NCBI GenBank assembly: GCA_943736015.1
Contig: OX031063.1
Coordinates: forward strand, 6,181,001 to 6,245,000
DNA from: Tridacna crocea
Taxonomy: Eukaryota; Mollusca; Bivalvia; Cardiida; Cardiidae
Reading direction: 5' to 3'
DNA: 64,000 nucleotides
Part shown: in pieces, positions 62,724 through 64,000 of the stretch
Numbering within the stretch: the first letter of the stretch is position 1
Layout: each line of letters begins with the position of its first letter
Translations under genes and position numbers: made by a program
The notes under the pieces: generated by a model
The model's input: only the letters and a program-made list of their open reading frames with translations
The model's database searches: none
What the model was told of the DNA's origin: nothing

Positions 62724-62769
62724 CTGATGGTGGGACAAGTATGTTTATAACTGGATGCACATCCACCAA

Positions 62770-62942
62770 GCATTCTATGTAGCATTTTCATTCTTGTTTT
62801 AAACTTGGAAAGTAACATAATTTCTGATTGGCTTAACAATAAATCATATAGCAAATCAGAATTTATGAGCCTTTGAAATTTAGACAATTCTAGAGTATTA
62901 GATTAAGAATGCACTTAAGAATGAATGGAGAATGTGGCCCTA
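62770..62942. mobile_element. CCAATCAG foldback MITE, diverged copy
   Basis: TAATTTCTGATTGGCTTAAC and AGCAAATCAGAATTTATGAG arms; ends TTCATTCTTG / AAGAATGAATGGAGAATGTGG. Confidence 0.7.
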
Positions 62943-63109
62943 GTTTTTATTATTTCAAATAAGCAAGACCTAAAAACATCCCATGCAAAAAAAATGAACT
63001 TATTCTGTTTCAATTTTTCTTTCGAAAAGCAGAGATACCGTATTTCTCCTTACAAAAATGTCCTCCCTTATTGTAGCCTTATTACATGTATATGAAATCT
63101 GTCTTGGAA

Positions 63110-63225
63110 AGTGTATAAAAAGTTTTATGAAAAGGACAAAATACTGTTACCAGCAATTTCTCCTTTTCTAATGGAGGATTCAAAAGCTACCTTTAAGGTC
63201 ATAAAAGTAGAGAATGGTCAAATAA
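63110..63225 (+). mobile_element. TTAA MITE core remnant
   Basis: GAAAAGGACAAAATACTGTTACCAGCAATTTCTCCTTTTC, with ends lost. Confidence 0.6.
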
Positions 63226-63272
63226 TAATTCAAAATTTCTAAAGATATCAAACTATTCTAATGATTAAGTTG

Positions 63273-63501
63273 TTAACCCTTTACCAAACAATCCCTGGTT
63301 TTTACGACCCTGAGAAAAATGCTTTTTGAAAACAATGTGAAAAAAGGAGAAAATGCAGGTAACCAGCATTTTCTCCTTTTCCCACAATGTTTTCTACCCT
63401 GCTGGAAACAAATTTCAACTTTTGAGCTATCTTCATTTTGTCGTCTGGAAATGCTTTCAACTTGGACCACTCTAAAATTTTGTTGTTTGGTAAAGGGTTA
63501 A
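63273..63501 (+). mobile_element. TTAA MITE class A, 229 bp
   Basis: Complete; right end TTGGTAAAGGGTTAA; close to consensus. Confidence 0.94.
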
Positions 63502-64000
63502 ATAATCGACTTCAAAGATATAAGAAATAAATAATCTTACATAAGTGTTTATGTATTATCATTTTTACCAAACAAGTTGACTAAAATTGTATGATGCAAG
63601 CCTTGGCAAGTGTCAAATACATTTTAGTCTACAAATTTGATAAAACTGATACTACATAAGCATGAATGTGAGATTCTATTTATCACATAAAACACGACAG
63701 ACAGAAAAATATCCTGCATCATCACCTTATCCTCTATATTGTTCACAGGTCTTTATTTACAGTTGTAGTTTGGTTTCAAATGTGTTCATACACAAGTAGA
63801 TAGTTCTTTGACATTTACACTAACAGAAAAATGAAAATAGTTTATGATAGGGATAAATCCACCTGTTTCCACAATACTATTGGTTTTTAGAGAATTTCGC
63901 TGCATATCTTGGTTTTTATCAAAACACGAAAATGAAAAACTTTCTATGCATATACGTCTTAACAACAGTGATGTCATTTTTCCATGAAACGGAGAAGCAG
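63502..64000. other. No recognised feature
   Basis: Intron sequence upstream of the 62.6-kb exon. No further JIP exon was seen. Confidence 0.5.

Overview
The window is non-coding-rich animal DNA, AT-rich and split by GT-AG introns. It most probably comes from a bivalve mollusc. That call rests on the tRNA-headed SINEs, on repeats of the 'AGAGGGCCAAGATGGCCCT ... AGGTGAGCT' type that I associate with molluscs, and on a BEL/Pao retrotransposon; the species cannot be read from the sequence.

One host gene spans almost the whole window on the minus strand. Nine exons (62577-62723, 57567-57798, 56922-57002, 56181-56248, 54925-55076, 51762-51933, 50206-50319, 48875-49063, 3237-3356) join in compatible splice phase. 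Together they encode about 425 residues of the C-terminal WD40-like half of a JIP3/JIP4 protein (MAPK8IP3/SPAG9; sunday driver; UNC-16), the kinesin/dynein-JNK scaffold. The last exon or exons lie beyond position 1 and the N-terminal exons beyond position 64000. The intron between 48875 and 3356 is 45.5 kb long and has been filled by mobile elements.

The gene shows an odd pattern. The 3' ends of three exons, with their 5' splice sites, are copied into the intron just downstream. The extreme case is the exon at 54925-55076, whose last 84 bases plus splice donor recur as 12 tandem units of about 90 bp (53943-55014), giving 12 candidate donors in a row. Donors 1 to 3 would add 0, 30 or 60 residues in frame.

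The introns are saturated with one MITE family. Most copies are exactly or nearly 229 bp, run from TTAA to TTAA, have ends TTAACCCTTTACC, and carry a near-perfect 65-bp central palindrome. About 50 near-complete copies and some 30 fragments are present. The ends and target suggest the piggyBac superfamily. Three core classes differ in sequence but each stays palindromic. Neighbouring copies repeatedly share a single TTAA, showing insertion into each other's ends.

Other contents are a whole-looking, very young BEL/Pao element (27651-36357) antisense to the gene; at least six tRNA-derived SINE families; several other foldback families; a second TTAA element (23191-23541); minisatellites at 2681, 9240, 25830, 58350 and 61151; and a large inverted duplication (12543-14072).
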